Assembly (NCBI GenBank): GCA_937943045.1
Contig: CALEBN010000027.1
Span: 1-64,000, forward strand
DNA length: 64,000 bases
Direction of reading: 5' to 3'
DNA from: an uncultured Collinsella sp.
GTDB taxonomy: Bacteria > Actinomycetota > Coriobacteriia > Coriobacteriales > Coriobacteriaceae
Below are positions 33,909-43,129 of this stretch, in pieces. Within the stretch, counting starts at the first letter, position 1; each line of letters begins with the position of its first letter. Under the pieces are notes generated by a model. The model made no database searches. It saw only the letters and a list, made by a program, of their open reading frames with translations, and was not told the DNA's origin. The translations under genes were made by a program, and so were the position numbers.

Positions 33909-35571
33909 GAAAGTTTGCTCCTTCCCGATCTTGTTTGCGCTGCTTACCCTCCTGATCGGCACCTGCGCGGTTGTGTTCCCCGCTTCCGCGCAGGCCGCGC
34001 CGACCTCGACCGGTTCCATCACGGTGAGCGGCACCGTGGCGAGCAGCTACGACGCCTACCAGATCTTTAGCGCCAACGTCGTCGACGGCGACAGCGACGC
34101 CAAGACCGCCACCGACCTTGCCTGGGCAAACGACGCCGCGCGCGACGCCGTCCTGCCTGCGCTGCACAGCGCCGGTATGCCCAAATCCCAGACCACTGCG
34201 CAGGAAGCTGCCGAGTGGCTCAACGCCGATTCCCACCTTACGAGCGCGCTGAGCGCACAGCTTGCTCGTTCCCTCCAGAGCTCTGGCGCCGTGTCCGTGG
34301 CCCTTAACGCGGGCACGGCGGCCGAGCTGCCCTGCGGCTACTGGCTCATCGTCGCCGACGACGACGCCATCGCCCAGGGCGAGGCCGGCACAGCGCCGAT
34401 CTTGGCCCTGGTGGGCGGCAGCGCCGTCACCGTCAAACCCAAGGCCGCGACGCCCAAGGTGTCCAAGCACGTGCTGGAGGACAGCGCCGCCGCCTGGCAG
34501 AAGGCCGCCGACGCCACGGTCGCCGACGACCTGTACTGGCGCCTCTCTGCCACGGTCCCGGCGGGCCTCACGGCCTACGACACCTATACGGTGCGGTTCG
34601 TCGACACCATGAGCGCGGGGCTCGACCCCTCCAAGGTCGCCGCGAGCATGCGCGTGTACGCGGCGGCGGGCGCGGACGGCGGTTTCGACGCCGTCTCGGC
34701 CGGCAAGGACGGGCGCGCCGGCACCGAGCCCGCGAAGGGCTGGGCCGACATCACGGCCCAGTGCGCCACCAAGGTAGCGGCCGACGGTAAGACCTTCACC
34801 GTGCGTACCGGCGACCTCATCGCCGCGCTCGGCGGGGCCGACGCCTTCACCGTGGGCGCCCGCGTGGTCGCCGTGTACAACGCACCGCTCAACAGCGCAT
34901 GCAACCACGGCATCGCGAAGGGCAACCCCAACGAGGTCTACCTGCGCTACCCGCGCTCTCCCTTTGCCGACCAGTCCGGCGACGCCGGCTTCACCCGCAC
35001 GCCGAGCGACGATGCGTGCGCCTACACCTGGGATCTCGCGCTCACCAAGCGCGGCAGCGACGGCGACAAGCCGCTTGCCGGGGCGGTCCTGAGCATCGCC
35101 GACGACCGCGGTCGCACACTGGCGGCCGACGGCACGTGGGATGCGGAGGGCAAGGCCACCGTCACCACGGGCGAGGACGGCCGCGTGACCGTCTCGGGCG
35201 TGGACTCGGGCAAGCTGGAGGTCCGCGAGCTCAAGGCACCCAAGGGCTACACCGCCTTTGAGGGCACACGCTCCGTGACGGTCAAGGCCGAGGGCCTGGA
35301 CGTCGACCAGGTGGCCGCCGCCAAGCCCAAGCTCACCATCACGGCCGAGTCGCCCCTGCGCGCCGACAGCGCGGACGGGTCGACGGGCAGCCTGGAGGCG
35401 TCGCTCATCAACACGCCCACCGGCACACCCCCTAGCATTACCACCGGAGGCTTTATGCCCTCGACTGGCGATATGGCAATGTACGCCGCGGCCGCTGCAG
35501 CGGTCGCCGGAGCCGCGCTCATCGTGGTCGCGCTCCTGGTCAAGCGGGGAGGTGGCAGCCATAAAGAGTAG
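33901..35571 (+). CDS. LPxTG-type ancillary pilin
   Basis: The 556-residue protein has a signal peptide (KKVCSFPILFALLTLLIG...SAQAA, cleavage near residue 33), pilin-type immunoglobulin-like domains and a SpaA-like domain (about 380-470, LALTKRGSDGDKPLAGAVL...GKLEVRELKAPKGY) with candidate isopeptide lysine and glutamate. The C-terminal sorting signal MPSTG (519-523), a hydrophobic segment and KRGGG follow. GTG start overlaps the adhesin stop by 8 bases, with GGAGGCGAG upstream, indicating co-translation. High GC at third positions, more than the adhesin and the next pilin, suggests a different history or expression. Likely base or minor pilin. Confidence 0.87.
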   Translation: MNKKVCSFPILFALLTLLIGTCAVVFPASAQAAPTSTGSITVSGTVASSYDAYQIFSANVVDGDSDAKTATDLAWANDAARDAVLPALHSAGMPKSQTTAQEAAEWLNADSHLTSALSAQLARSLQSSGAVSVALNAGTAAELPCGYWLIVADDDAIAQGEAGTAPILALVGGSAVTVKPKAATPKVSKHVLEDSAAAWQKAADATVADDLYWRLSATVPAGLTAYDTYTVRFVDTMSAGLDPSKVAASMRVYAAAGADGGFDAVSAGKDGRAGTEPAKGWADITAQCATKVAADGKTFTVRTGDLIAALGGADAFTVGARVVAVYNAPLNSACNHGIAKGNPNEVYLRYPRSPFADQSGDAGFTRTPSDDACAYTWDLALTKRGSDGDKPLAGAVLSIADDRGRTLAADGTWDAEGKATVTTGEDGRVTVSGVDSGKLEVRELKAPKGYTAFEGTRSVTVKAEGLDVDQVAAAKPKLTITAESPLRADSADGSTGSLEASLINTPTGTPPSITTGGFMPSTGDMAMYAAAAAAVAGAALIVVALLVKRGGGSHKE

Positions 35572-35679
35572 CTGGCAGCCCCACAGAGAGCGGGGCGAGA
35601 CGTAGCGAAGTAGATGCTAAGACACAGACAGACAGATTTAGATCAAATGGAATTCGAGCAGAAAGCAGAGGAAAAGAAG

Positions 35680-37500
35680 ATGAGCATGAGCAAGAACATC
35701 GCACGCCTGGCAGTAACCGCCGGCCTCACAGCAGCGCTGAGCTTCGGCGGCGTCATGGCCCCGGTGACCATGGCGTTTGCTGAGGGTACGCCGAAGGTGG
35801 CCGAGAACGGCAGCGTGACGATTAAGGAGGATACCTACAAGGATACGACCTTTAAGGGAATCAAAATTTTCTCGGCGAAGGTCACGCAAGACTGGAAGGA
35901 TGATGATACCTGGGACTCCACTGCGGAGAAGACGCTTTCCGATATCGAATGGGCAAATGGTTCCGTAAAGAGTGCAGTGACTACGGCATTTAATAACGAT
36001 GAGCCCAAGCCTAATGACTTGCCGACTGGCAAAGATGCTGAATCTGCTCAGGCGTGGGCCCAGTTCATCAAAAAGCACGGGTCCGATGCTGATAAGGGTA
36101 AAAGCGTCAATGCAGGAAGCGTGCTCGACAAGATCGCTGCTGCCGTTGAGAAGGCGAATATTACTGAAGGCGCTGGTGGCTGGGCAAATGCTGATGCTAA
36201 CGGCTCTTTTGATAGCTTGGATACCGGCTATTGGCTCTTTTTGACTAAGAGCGTCGGCGCGAACCCAAGTGATGCCAACAAGGTCAACACGGATACCTTT
36301 ACTTCGCCCATTTTCGCCGTTGTTGGCGGTTCCGCTGAGAACTTAACTCCCAAGAAGCAGGTCCCCACTGTGACCAAGGCCGTCAGGGACGACAAGGATG
36401 GCAGCACCTTCGGTACCGATGTGTTCAAAAATCCCAACATGGCTGCAGACTCCCGAATGGACCAGTTTATCGACTATCAGCTCGTTGGCACCGTTGCGGG
36501 GAACATCAACACTTACAGCACCTACAGGTACACCTTCACGGATAATCTTCCCAAATCCATGACGCCTCGTCTTGGGGCTGACGGCAAGACGCCAGTTGTT
36601 ACGGTCAAAATTGGCAATACCGAGGTTAAGACCGGCTACACTGCCAAGTACGATAACGACACGCTGACTGTCGACTTCCTTAATCTCAAGAATTGCATGG
36701 CTGAGGGTGAAACTCCTATCTCGCTGGATGGCAACTCTAAGGTGACCGTTGAGTACCAGGCCAAGCTCGACTCTAGCAAGGTTTGCAATGCTGACGGTTC
36801 GCTCAATTCAGAATTCAGCAGTTTGCTCGGTACCGCACAGACGAATACGGTTAAGCTTACCTACTCCAACAACCCGCACGGTGAAGGTGAAGGCACTACG
36901 GTTGACCATCCTGCTTATGACTACACCTATGGTATCGATGTTACCAAGGTCGGTAGCGACAAGGATGGAGACGGTAACCTCAAGACGCTCAAAGATGTTG
37001 AGTTCACCTTGCAGGAGGTTGTTAACGGCAACGCTGAGAAGCAATTCATCGACGCCCGGGGTGTAAAGCACAGCGACGCCAAGGAAGCCACGCTCAAGAC
37101 GACGAACGAAGGCAAGATCAACGTTGTCGGTCTCGACGAGGGCACCTACATCCTCAAAGAGGTTAAGCCTGCTCCTGGTTACAATAACTCCGCCAAGGAC
37201 GGTGTCACCTTTACTATCAAACGTGACAGTAACGATCAGCTCTATCAGGCTGGTCAAAGTGTTACTCCGAGTACGGAGTCTGTAATCAGTGCAGCATCTG
37301 GCGTTGTGAAGGATGGCACGGCCGCCGCAGCTACCGGTAAGCTCAGCTTCACCATTATCGACCAGAAGGGCTCCAACCTCCCGCTCACCGGTCTCAACGG
37401 CGTGACCTTCACTTGGATCGCTGGTGGCGCGGTGCTGTGCATCGGCGTGGCGCACCTCATCCGCAGCCGTAAGCAGGCCGAGGAGTCCGAGCAGGAGTAA
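35680..37500 (+). CDS. Major pilin (SpaA-type backbone, LPLTG)
   Basis: The 606-residue protein has a signal peptide (KNIARLAVTAGLTAAL...FAEG), an N-terminal domain ending in TPKKQVPTVTK, whose lysine is a candidate pilin-motif residue for sortase cross-linking, a middle pilin domain and a SpaA-type D3 domain (YGIDVTKVGSDKDG...LKEVKPAPGY). Sorting signal LPLTG is at 567-571, followed by a hydrophobic segment and RSRKQAEE. This layout is that of a backbone pilin polymerised by class C sortase. ATG at 35680 follows GCAGAGGAAAAG; an upstream in-frame ATG at 35647 is possible. It is separated from the previous gene by about 110 bases. Confidence 0.87.
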   Translation: MSMSKNIARLAVTAGLTAALSFGGVMAPVTMAFAEGTPKVAENGSVTIKEDTYKDTTFKGIKIFSAKVTQDWKDDDTWDSTAEKTLSDIEWANGSVKSAVTTAFNNDEPKPNDLPTGKDAESAQAWAQFIKKHGSDADKGKSVNAGSVLDKIAAAVEKANITEGAGGWANADANGSFDSLDTGYWLFLTKSVGANPSDANKVNTDTFTSPIFAVVGGSAENLTPKKQVPTVTKAVRDDKDGSTFGTDVFKNPNMAADSRMDQFIDYQLVGTVAGNINTYSTYRYTFTDNLPKSMTPRLGADGKTPVVTVKIGNTEVKTGYTAKYDNDTLTVDFLNLKNCMAEGETPISLDGNSKVTVEYQAKLDSSKVCNADGSLNSEFSSLLGTAQTNTVKLTYSNNPHGEGEGTTVDHPAYDYTYGIDVTKVGSDKDGDGNLKTLKDVEFTLQEVVNGNAEKQFIDARGVKHSDAKEATLKTTNEGKINVVGLDEGTYILKEVKPAPGYNNSAKDGVTFTIKRDSNDQLYQAGQSVTPSTESVISAASGVVKDGTAAAATGKLSFTIIDQKGSNLPLTGLNGVTFTWIAGGAVLCIGVAHLIRSRKQAEESEQE

Positions 37501-37600
37501 CGCTCGTTCACCCATCCCCTTGGCAGGTGGGATGTGATGGCCATGAGACTTGCGGACACTTTTCTCGTCCATCCACGTTCTTGCTTTGCCATTCTCTTTT

Positions 37601-37638
37601 CGGGGCAGACTCCGCGCTGGAGTCTGCCCCGTTTTTTT
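37601..37638 (+). terminator. Strong terminator after the major pilin
   Basis: GGGGCAGACTCC pairs exactly with GGAGTCTGCCCC around GCGCT, followed by GTTTTTTT. Confidence 0.85.
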
Positions 37639-37804
37639 GGATAACGCAGCCAGCCTCCATCGCTTGTATGATCGAGTGTATGATTAGCGAACAGATGTTT
37701 GCAAATATTGCGTTTACCAGCTGTAAGTGCGAGTGCTCGCAGTAAAATACCCTTGCGACGCATCCCGTGCGCGGGCGGCCGACGACTCGATCGGAGGTCC
37801 CAAA

Positions 37805-37957
37805 ATGCTGAAATTCCTTAACGCGCTCGCCGCCCTCGCGGCGGTGGGCACGTTCGTCATCGCGTTTCTTGACTCGTATGAGGTTCGGTTTAAGGTCCGT
37901 AGGCGCACGCGCGGTGCGGACGGTAGAAGGCATTTGCGCCGCAACAAGCGCAAATAA
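37805..37957 (+). CDS. Small single-span membrane protein (50 residues, unknown)
   Basis: MLKFLNALAALAAVGTFVIA starts a short protein with one hydrophobic helix (about 3-24) and a very basic C-terminus (RRRTRGADGRRHLRRNKRK). The ATG at 37805 is preceded by CGGAGGT at 6 bases and the stop is followed by a good terminator, so it is likely a real gene. It lies between the pilins and the sortase; whether it acts with them is unknown. Confidence 0.6.
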   Translation: MLKFLNALAALAAVGTFVIAFLDSYEVRFKVRRRTRGADGRRHLRRNKRK

Positions 37958-37958
37958 G

Positions 37959-37990
37959 AATGCCCGGGGGTAGGATCCCGGGCATTTAAC
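37959..37990 (+). terminator. Terminator after the small membrane protein
   Basis: AATGCCCGGG (37959-37968) pairs exactly with CCCGGGCATT (37977-37986), followed by TAAC. The U-run is short. Confidence 0.55.
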
Positions 37991-38218
37991 AAAACCAGAA
38001 AACTAGGTCGCCCGCGCTCCCAAACATTTACGCGGGGTGCGTCGTTTTCTACTGACATTGTATCCCGAATCGCCCCGCCGATCCGGGACATTTTGAAAAC
38101 TCAAATGCTGGCTTATCCTCGACTGGACGGTGCAGTCTAGCTGCGTTGCCAGCCGCGGAAGCTCGCTAATCGGCTATTATTTGTTTAGACAACTTGAGTT
38201 GTAGAGGAGTGACCGGCG

Positions 38219-39157
38219 ATGGTGCAGGGCGCCAAACATATGAAGAGCAATAAAGCCGCGGCAAACGGTGGCTCAAGCCCTCAGCCCAAACCTCAACCAA
38301 AGTCCAAGCGTCGTCGTAAGCGATTGCCGCGCTGGGCCGATCGGCTCATCACCATCGTCATTATCCTTATTGGCGTGGGCCTTATGACCTGGCCGTGGAT
38401 CTTGGACCGGCTCGAGGCCTCGGGCGTGTTCAACCAGATCAGCACGGTGTCCAGCACCGTGGACGCGCTGTCTGCCGAGGAGCGCGAGCGCATCCTGCTC
38501 CAGGCGCGCTCCTTTAACGAGCAGCTGGCGGGCGAGGCCACCGAGCTTCCGGCCGACCAGATCGAGCCCTACGCCCAGCAGCTCATCTTTGACCGCGACC
38601 CCATGATGAGCTGGGTCGAGATCCCCTCCATCGACGTGAGCATGCCCATCTACCACGGCACGAGCGAGGAAGTCCTTATGGCGGGCGTCGGCCACCTGGA
38701 GGGCACGAGCCTGCCGGTGGGCGGCACCTCGACGCATTGCGTGCTCACCGCGCACTCGGGTATGCGCAACCTGAGCATGTTCGACGACATCCACTCTCTG
38801 GAGCCCGGCGACCTGGTGCTGCTGCACACCATGAACAAGACGCTCGCCTACAAGATGGTGGACTCCGAGGTGGTGCTGCCCGAGGAGATGGAGTCGCTGA
38901 CCATCGAGCCCGGCGCCGACAAGGTGACGCTCGTCACCTGCACGCCCTACGGCGTGAACGACCACCGCCTGCTGGTGCATTGCGTGCGTACCAAGTACAA
39001 CAAGAAGGACGTCGACAAGCAAAAGTCGCTGGCCGGCCGCCACTGGGGCAAGCGCGAGTTTGCCGTGCTCATCGTGGTCGTAGCCATTGTGCTGTTGCTG
39101 TTGGACATCGTGATTCACGCGGTCCGCAAGCGCCGCAAGGCCAAGGCCTCGGCATAG
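38219..39157 (+). CDS. Class C sortase
   Basis: The 312-residue protein has an N-terminal basic segment, a membrane helix (about 42-62), the sortase catalytic domain with H179 (LTAHSG), C241 (TLVTCTPYG) and R250 (DHRLLV), and a second C-terminal membrane helix (about 283-302) before a basic tail. Two membrane anchors are typical of pilus-polymerising class C sortases. A lid sequence DRDPMMSWVEIP precedes the core. It should join the three LPxTG-like proteins encoded just upstream. ATG at 38219 follows AGAGGAGTG. Confidence 0.9.
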   Translation: MVQGAKHMKSNKAAANGGSSPQPKPQPKSKRRRKRLPRWADRLITIVIILIGVGLMTWPWILDRLEASGVFNQISTVSSTVDALSAEERERILLQARSFNEQLAGEATELPADQIEPYAQQLIFDRDPMMSWVEIPSIDVSMPIYHGTSEEVLMAGVGHLEGTSLPVGGTSTHCVLTAHSGMRNLSMFDDIHSLEPGDLVLLHTMNKTLAYKMVDSEVVLPEEMESLTIEPGADKVTLVTCTPYGVNDHRLLVHCVRTKYNKKDVDKQKSLAGRHWGKREFAVLIVVVAIVLLLLDIVIHAVRKRRKAKASA

Positions 39158-39170
39158 GACATCGTCCCGA

Positions 39171-39204
39171 CCACCACAAAGGGGGCAGGCACCTTTGTGG
39201 TGGT
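39171..39204. repeat. Palindromic repeat family A copy
   Basis: ACCACCACAAAGG faces CCTTTGTGGTGGT around GGGCAGGCA. It follows the sortase stop, here without a U-run, and is directly followed by a family B copy. Confidence 0.6.
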
Positions 39205-39214
39205 CCGGGCTTCC

Positions 39215-39277
39215 AAACCATCACAACATTCGATGAAAATCGCGATTTTGACGAAAAGCGTCGAATGTTGTGATGCT
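39215..39277. repeat. Palindromic repeat family B, copy 4
   Basis: AAACCATCACAACATTCGA faces TCGAATGTTGTGATGCTTT, with inner AAAATCGCGATTTT as in copy 3. One mismatch in the right arm. Confidence 0.65.
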
Positions 39278-39482
39278 TTTCGTTGCGGGCGGGACGGCTT
39301 TCGCTGTGAGCGGGACGCTTTTCGCTATGGACGGTGCGGTTTCGCTGCAGAACCGCCAGCCCGCCGTCTGCCAGTCCGCCGTCCTCGTTACGTTTTCGCT
39401 GCATTTGGGTAAAGCGCCTGCTCCAAGCCGGCGTTGCCTTGTATACTAGAGCGGTTTATCTGTTATGCGGAAGGGAGCGCCT

Positions 39483-39794
39483 ATGGCACTCAGCGAGAAA
39501 GATGTGCGCGGCATCGCCGAGTACGCAAAGATCGCACTGACCGATGACGAGCTCACCCAGATGACGTCCTACCTGAACGACGCCGTCCAGATGCTCGAGC
39601 CCGTCTTGCAATATGACTTGCCCGACGTGGAGCCCACGTTCCATCCCATCGGAAGCCTGTCCAACGTGATGGGCGATGACCTGCGCGAGCCCGAGCGCGA
39701 CCTGCCGCTCGACGTTGCGCTCGAAAACGCCGGCAGCGCGCGTGACCGCTACTTCCGCGTGCCGTCCATTTTGGGAGAGGGGGAGAGCGAGTAA
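39483..39794 (+). CDS. gatC: Asp/Glu-tRNA(Asn/Gln) amidotransferase subunit C
   Basis: The 103-residue protein contains the GatC pattern (VRGIAEYAKIALTDDEL...YLNDAVQMLEPVLQYDLPDVEPTFHP, then LREPERDLPLDVALENAG). It is the small structural subunit that holds GatA and GatB together in the complex making Gln-tRNA or Asn-tRNA. It is first in a tight gatCAB operon and shares TAATG with gatA. Start ATG 39483 follows GGAAGGGAG. TATACT at 39442-39447 is a possible -10. Confidence 0.93.
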   Translation: MALSEKDVRGIAEYAKIALTDDELTQMTSYLNDAVQMLEPVLQYDLPDVEPTFHPIGSLSNVMGDDLREPERDLPLDVALENAGSARDRYFRVPSILGEGESE

Positions 39795-41308
39795 TGGCGC
39801 TAAGCTTCGATTCCCTTACCGCCGCCCAGATCGCCGCGGGCGTTGCCGCCGGCGACTTTACCGCCACCGAGGTGGCCCAGGCCTCCCTTGCCGCCATCGA
39901 GGCGCGCGAGGGCGGGGTTCAGGCATTCCTGCAGGTGGCGCCCGAGCTTGCGCTCGAGGCCGCTGTGCGCGTGGATGCCGACCGTGCCGCAGGCAAGCCG
40001 CTGCCCCCGCTCGCGGGCGTGCCGCTGGCCATTAAGGACAACATGAACCTCGTGGGCACGCGCACCACCTGCGCTTCCCGCATGCTCGGGGACTACCAGA
40101 GCGTCTACACCGCCACTTGCGTTCAGCGCATGCTCGACGCCGGCTGCCTGCCCATGGGCAAGGCCAACATGGACGAGTTTGCCTTTGGTAGCTCTACCGA
40201 GAGCTCGGCGTTCCACCGCACTAATAACCCCTGGGATACCGAGCGCGTGCCCGGTGGCTCCTCGGGCGGCTCCGCTGCCGCCGTCGCCGCGGGCGAGGTC
40301 GCGCTCTCGCTGGGCTCGGACACCGGCGGCTCCATTCGCCAGCCGGCGTCGCTGTGCGGCGTGGTGGGCTTTAAGCCCACGTATGGCGCCGTGAGCCGTT
40401 ACGGCGTGGTCGCCTTTGGCTCGTCGCTCGACCAGGTGGGCCCCTTTGGCCGCACGGTCGAAGATGTCGCGCTGGCCATGAACGCGCTTACCGGCGCGGG
40501 CCACGATCCGTACGACTGCACCAGCCAGGATTGCGCCGTCGACTTTACCGAGCATCTCAACGACAGCATCGAGGGCAAGCGCGTGGGCATCATCCCCGCG
40601 TTTATGGAGGCCGAGGGCCTGACGTCCGAGGTCAAGGCCGCTGTTCAGCGCGCCGCCCAGGAGCTGCAGAGCCAGGGTGCCGAGCTGGTCGAGGTCGACC
40701 TGCCGCACCTGGACGCCGCCATCGCCGCCTACTACGTCATCGGCCCGGCCGAGGCGTTCTCCAACCTGGCCCGTTTTGACGGCATTCGCTACGGCTACCA
40801 GGAGGAGGGCTGCGCCAACCTGTCCGACCAGAGCTCGCTTTCGCGCGCCCACGGCTTTGGCGCCGAGGCCAAGCGCCGTCAGATGCTCGGCGCCTACCTG
40901 CTGAGCTCGGGCGTGTACGACAAGTACTACTACGCCGCGCAAAAGGCCCGCACGCTCATCACGCAGGACTACGACGCCGCGTATGCCAAGGTGGACACCA
41001 TCCTCATGCCCGCCTCGCCGCGCACGGCCTTTAAGTTTGGCGAGATCAGCGACCCCACGCAGATGTACCTCTCCGACCTGTACACCATCTCGCTCAACAT
41101 CTGCGGCAACGGTGGTATCTCGGTGCCGCTGGGCCTGGGCGAGGATACTCAGCTGCCCGTTTCTGCCCAGCTGGTGGGTCCGGCCTTTAAGGACCGTCAG
41201 CTGCTCACGTTTGCCCGCGCCCTGGAGCGCGGCTTTGCCGATACCGCCACGGGTGCGCCCGCGCTTTCCGTCGCGCCCGATTTTGCCGGGAAGGGAGGCG
41301 AGCTGTAA
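39794..41308 (+). CDS. gatA: Asp/Glu-tRNA amidotransferase subunit A
   Basis: The 504-residue amidase-signature enzyme has the catalytic triad lysine K81 (AIKDN), cis-serine S156 and nucleophile S180 (GGSSGGSAAAVA...SDTGGSIRQPAS). It releases ammonia from glutamine and passes it to GatB. The start overlaps the gatC stop (TAATG). Confidence 0.96.
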   Translation: MALSFDSLTAAQIAAGVAAGDFTATEVAQASLAAIEAREGGVQAFLQVAPELALEAAVRVDADRAAGKPLPPLAGVPLAIKDNMNLVGTRTTCASRMLGDYQSVYTATCVQRMLDAGCLPMGKANMDEFAFGSSTESSAFHRTNNPWDTERVPGGSSGGSAAAVAAGEVALSLGSDTGGSIRQPASLCGVVGFKPTYGAVSRYGVVAFGSSLDQVGPFGRTVEDVALAMNALTGAGHDPYDCTSQDCAVDFTEHLNDSIEGKRVGIIPAFMEAEGLTSEVKAAVQRAAQELQSQGAELVEVDLPHLDAAIAAYYVIGPAEAFSNLARFDGIRYGYQEEGCANLSDQSSLSRAHGFGAEAKRRQMLGAYLLSSGVYDKYYYAAQKARTLITQDYDAAYAKVDTILMPASPRTAFKFGEISDPTQMYLSDLYTISLNICGNGGISVPLGLGEDTQLPVSAQLVGPAFKDRQLLTFARALERGFADTATGAPALSVAPDFAGKGGEL

Positions 41309-42984
41309 TGAAGGAGCTTTCCGAGGTCCTGCAGGATTGGGAGGCCGTGATTGGCCTGGAGATCCATACCGAGCTCACCGCACTCGATACCAAGATGTTC
41401 TGCAACTGCAAGCTCAGCCACGATGACGAGCCCAACGCCAACGTGTGCCCGGTGTGCCTGGGTCTGCCCGGCGCCCTGCCGGTGCCCAACAAGCGCGCTA
41501 TCGAGAGCATCGTCAAGGCCGGTCTCGCCACCAACTGCGAGATCCAGCGCCACTCGATGTTCTACCGCAAGCACTACTTCTATCCCGATATGGCCAAGAA
41601 CTTCCAGACCACGCAGGGTCCGGTTGCCTTTGCTATGTACGGTCACTTGGACCTGGACGTGACCGGTCGTGGCGCCGCCGAGCGCCCCGACTGTGCATTT
41701 GGCGAGGCCGAGGCCCAGAGCCTGGCGAGCGCCTCGGCCAACGCCGAGGGCCTGTCCACGTCCATGACGTCGACCATGCGCGAAGGTAACCAGCGCGCCG
41801 GTCACCTGGCCAGCTACGATGCGTCCAACCTGCAGATGCCCGAGCGTCGCGAGGACGGTTCCTACACGGTGCCCATCCGCATCCTGCGCATCCACATGGA
41901 GGAGGACGCCGCCAAGATGGTCCACGTGGGCGGCGCCGAGGGCCGCATTACCGCCGCGGCCGAGTCGCTCGTCGACTACAACCGCTGCGGCACACCTTTG
42001 ATTGAGCTCGTGACTGAGCCCGACTTGCGCACACCCGAGGAAGCGCGCCTGTTTATGGAGAAGCTCCGTCGCATTTTTGTGACGCTGGGCATTTCGGACT
42101 GCTCCATGGAGAAGGGCTCCATGCGCTGCGACGGCAACGTGTCGCTGCGTCGCCGCGGCGAGACCAAGTTGGGCACCAAGACCGAGCTCAAGAACCTCAA
42201 CTCGTTTAAGAGCCTGCATGACGGCCTTGCCTACGAGATCTGCCGCCAGGCCGAGGTGCTCGAGGAGGGCGGTATCATCTATCAGGAGACCCGCCACTGG
42301 GAGCCCAGCCGCAAGCGCACCGTGGTCATGCGTGTGAAGGAGACGGCCGACGACTATCGCCTGTTTCCTGATCCAGACCTGGCGCCCTTCGATCTGGACG
42401 ACGAGTTTATTGACCGTTGCCGTGGCGAGATTCCCGAGCTGCCCGATGCCAAGCGCGCCCGCTTTGAAGCCGACTTTGGCATTAAGGCGGCCGATGCCGA
42501 GCAAATCGCCGGCGACCCGGAGTTTGCCGAGTTCTTTGAGGCCGCCGCTGCCGGTATGGCCGGCAAGGAGGCCCAGACGGTCGCAAACTTGCTGGTCAAC
42601 GAGATGATCGCCTACCTTAAGGGTGCGGGCGTGTCGCTCGTCGAGTCCGGCATCGCGCCGGCTCAGGTGGCAGCGCTGGCTAAGTTGCTGGCGACCGATG
42701 CCATCAGCTCCAACCAGGCGCACGAGGTCTTTGAGGCCATGGCCCAGACCGGCGACGACCCCAATAAGATCGTCGACGAGCGCGGCATGCGTCAGGTGAG
42801 CGATGCCGGCGCGCTGCAGCCGATCGTGGACGAGGTGCTGGCTAACTGTGCCGATCAGGCGCAGCAGTATCGTGACGGCAACCAGAAGGTCATCGGCTTT
42901 TTGGTGGGCCAGTGCATGAAGGCGAGCCGCGGCAAGGGCAACCCGAAGCTCTTCAACGAGTTGCTGAGAACGTCGCTCTCGTAA
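41308..42984 (+). CDS. gatB: Asp/Glu-tRNA amidotransferase subunit B
   Basis: The 558-residue protein opens with WEAVIGLEIHTEL and has the metal-site cysteines (FCNC...NVCPVCLGLPG) and the C-terminal YqeY-like helical tail. It activates the misacylated tRNA with ATP and transfers ammonia. It is slightly longer than usual (about 480) owing to short insertions, for example the segment around RGAAERPDCAFGEAEAQSLASA. The start overlaps gatA stop by TAATG. Confidence 0.95.
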   Translation: MKELSEVLQDWEAVIGLEIHTELTALDTKMFCNCKLSHDDEPNANVCPVCLGLPGALPVPNKRAIESIVKAGLATNCEIQRHSMFYRKHYFYPDMAKNFQTTQGPVAFAMYGHLDLDVTGRGAAERPDCAFGEAEAQSLASASANAEGLSTSMTSTMREGNQRAGHLASYDASNLQMPERREDGSYTVPIRILRIHMEEDAAKMVHVGGAEGRITAAAESLVDYNRCGTPLIELVTEPDLRTPEEARLFMEKLRRIFVTLGISDCSMEKGSMRCDGNVSLRRRGETKLGTKTELKNLNSFKSLHDGLAYEICRQAEVLEEGGIIYQETRHWEPSRKRTVVMRVKETADDYRLFPDPDLAPFDLDDEFIDRCRGEIPELPDAKRARFEADFGIKAADAEQIAGDPEFAEFFEAAAAGMAGKEAQTVANLLVNEMIAYLKGAGVSLVESGIAPAQVAALAKLLATDAISSNQAHEVFEAMAQTGDDPNKIVDERGMRQVSDAGALQPIVDEVLANCADQAQQYRDGNQKVIGFLVGQCMKASRGKGNPKLFNELLRTSLS

Positions 42985-42988
42985 ACGG

Positions 42989-43129
42989 GAACCCGGGAGC
43001 CCCGGCAGGGCGGGTGCTTCCTCAAAATTTCGAACAGTCCTGCGCAAGACGAAGGCCACATTAAGTGGCCTTCTTTGCGTGCGGAACTCATTTTGAGCAA
43101 GCACCCGCCCTGCCGGGGCTCTTGGGTTC
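42989..43129. repeat. Palindromic element with embedded terminator after gatB
   Basis: Arms 42989-43028 and 43090-43129 are inverted repeats matching at 37 of 40 positions (perfect core GAGCCCCGGCAGGGCGGGTG and beyond). In the middle, GAAGGCCAC (43051) pairs with GTGGCCTTC (to 43073), then TTTG, an apparent terminator for gatCAB. The structure suggests a small mobile-type or REP-like element that brought a terminator. Confidence 0.65.
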
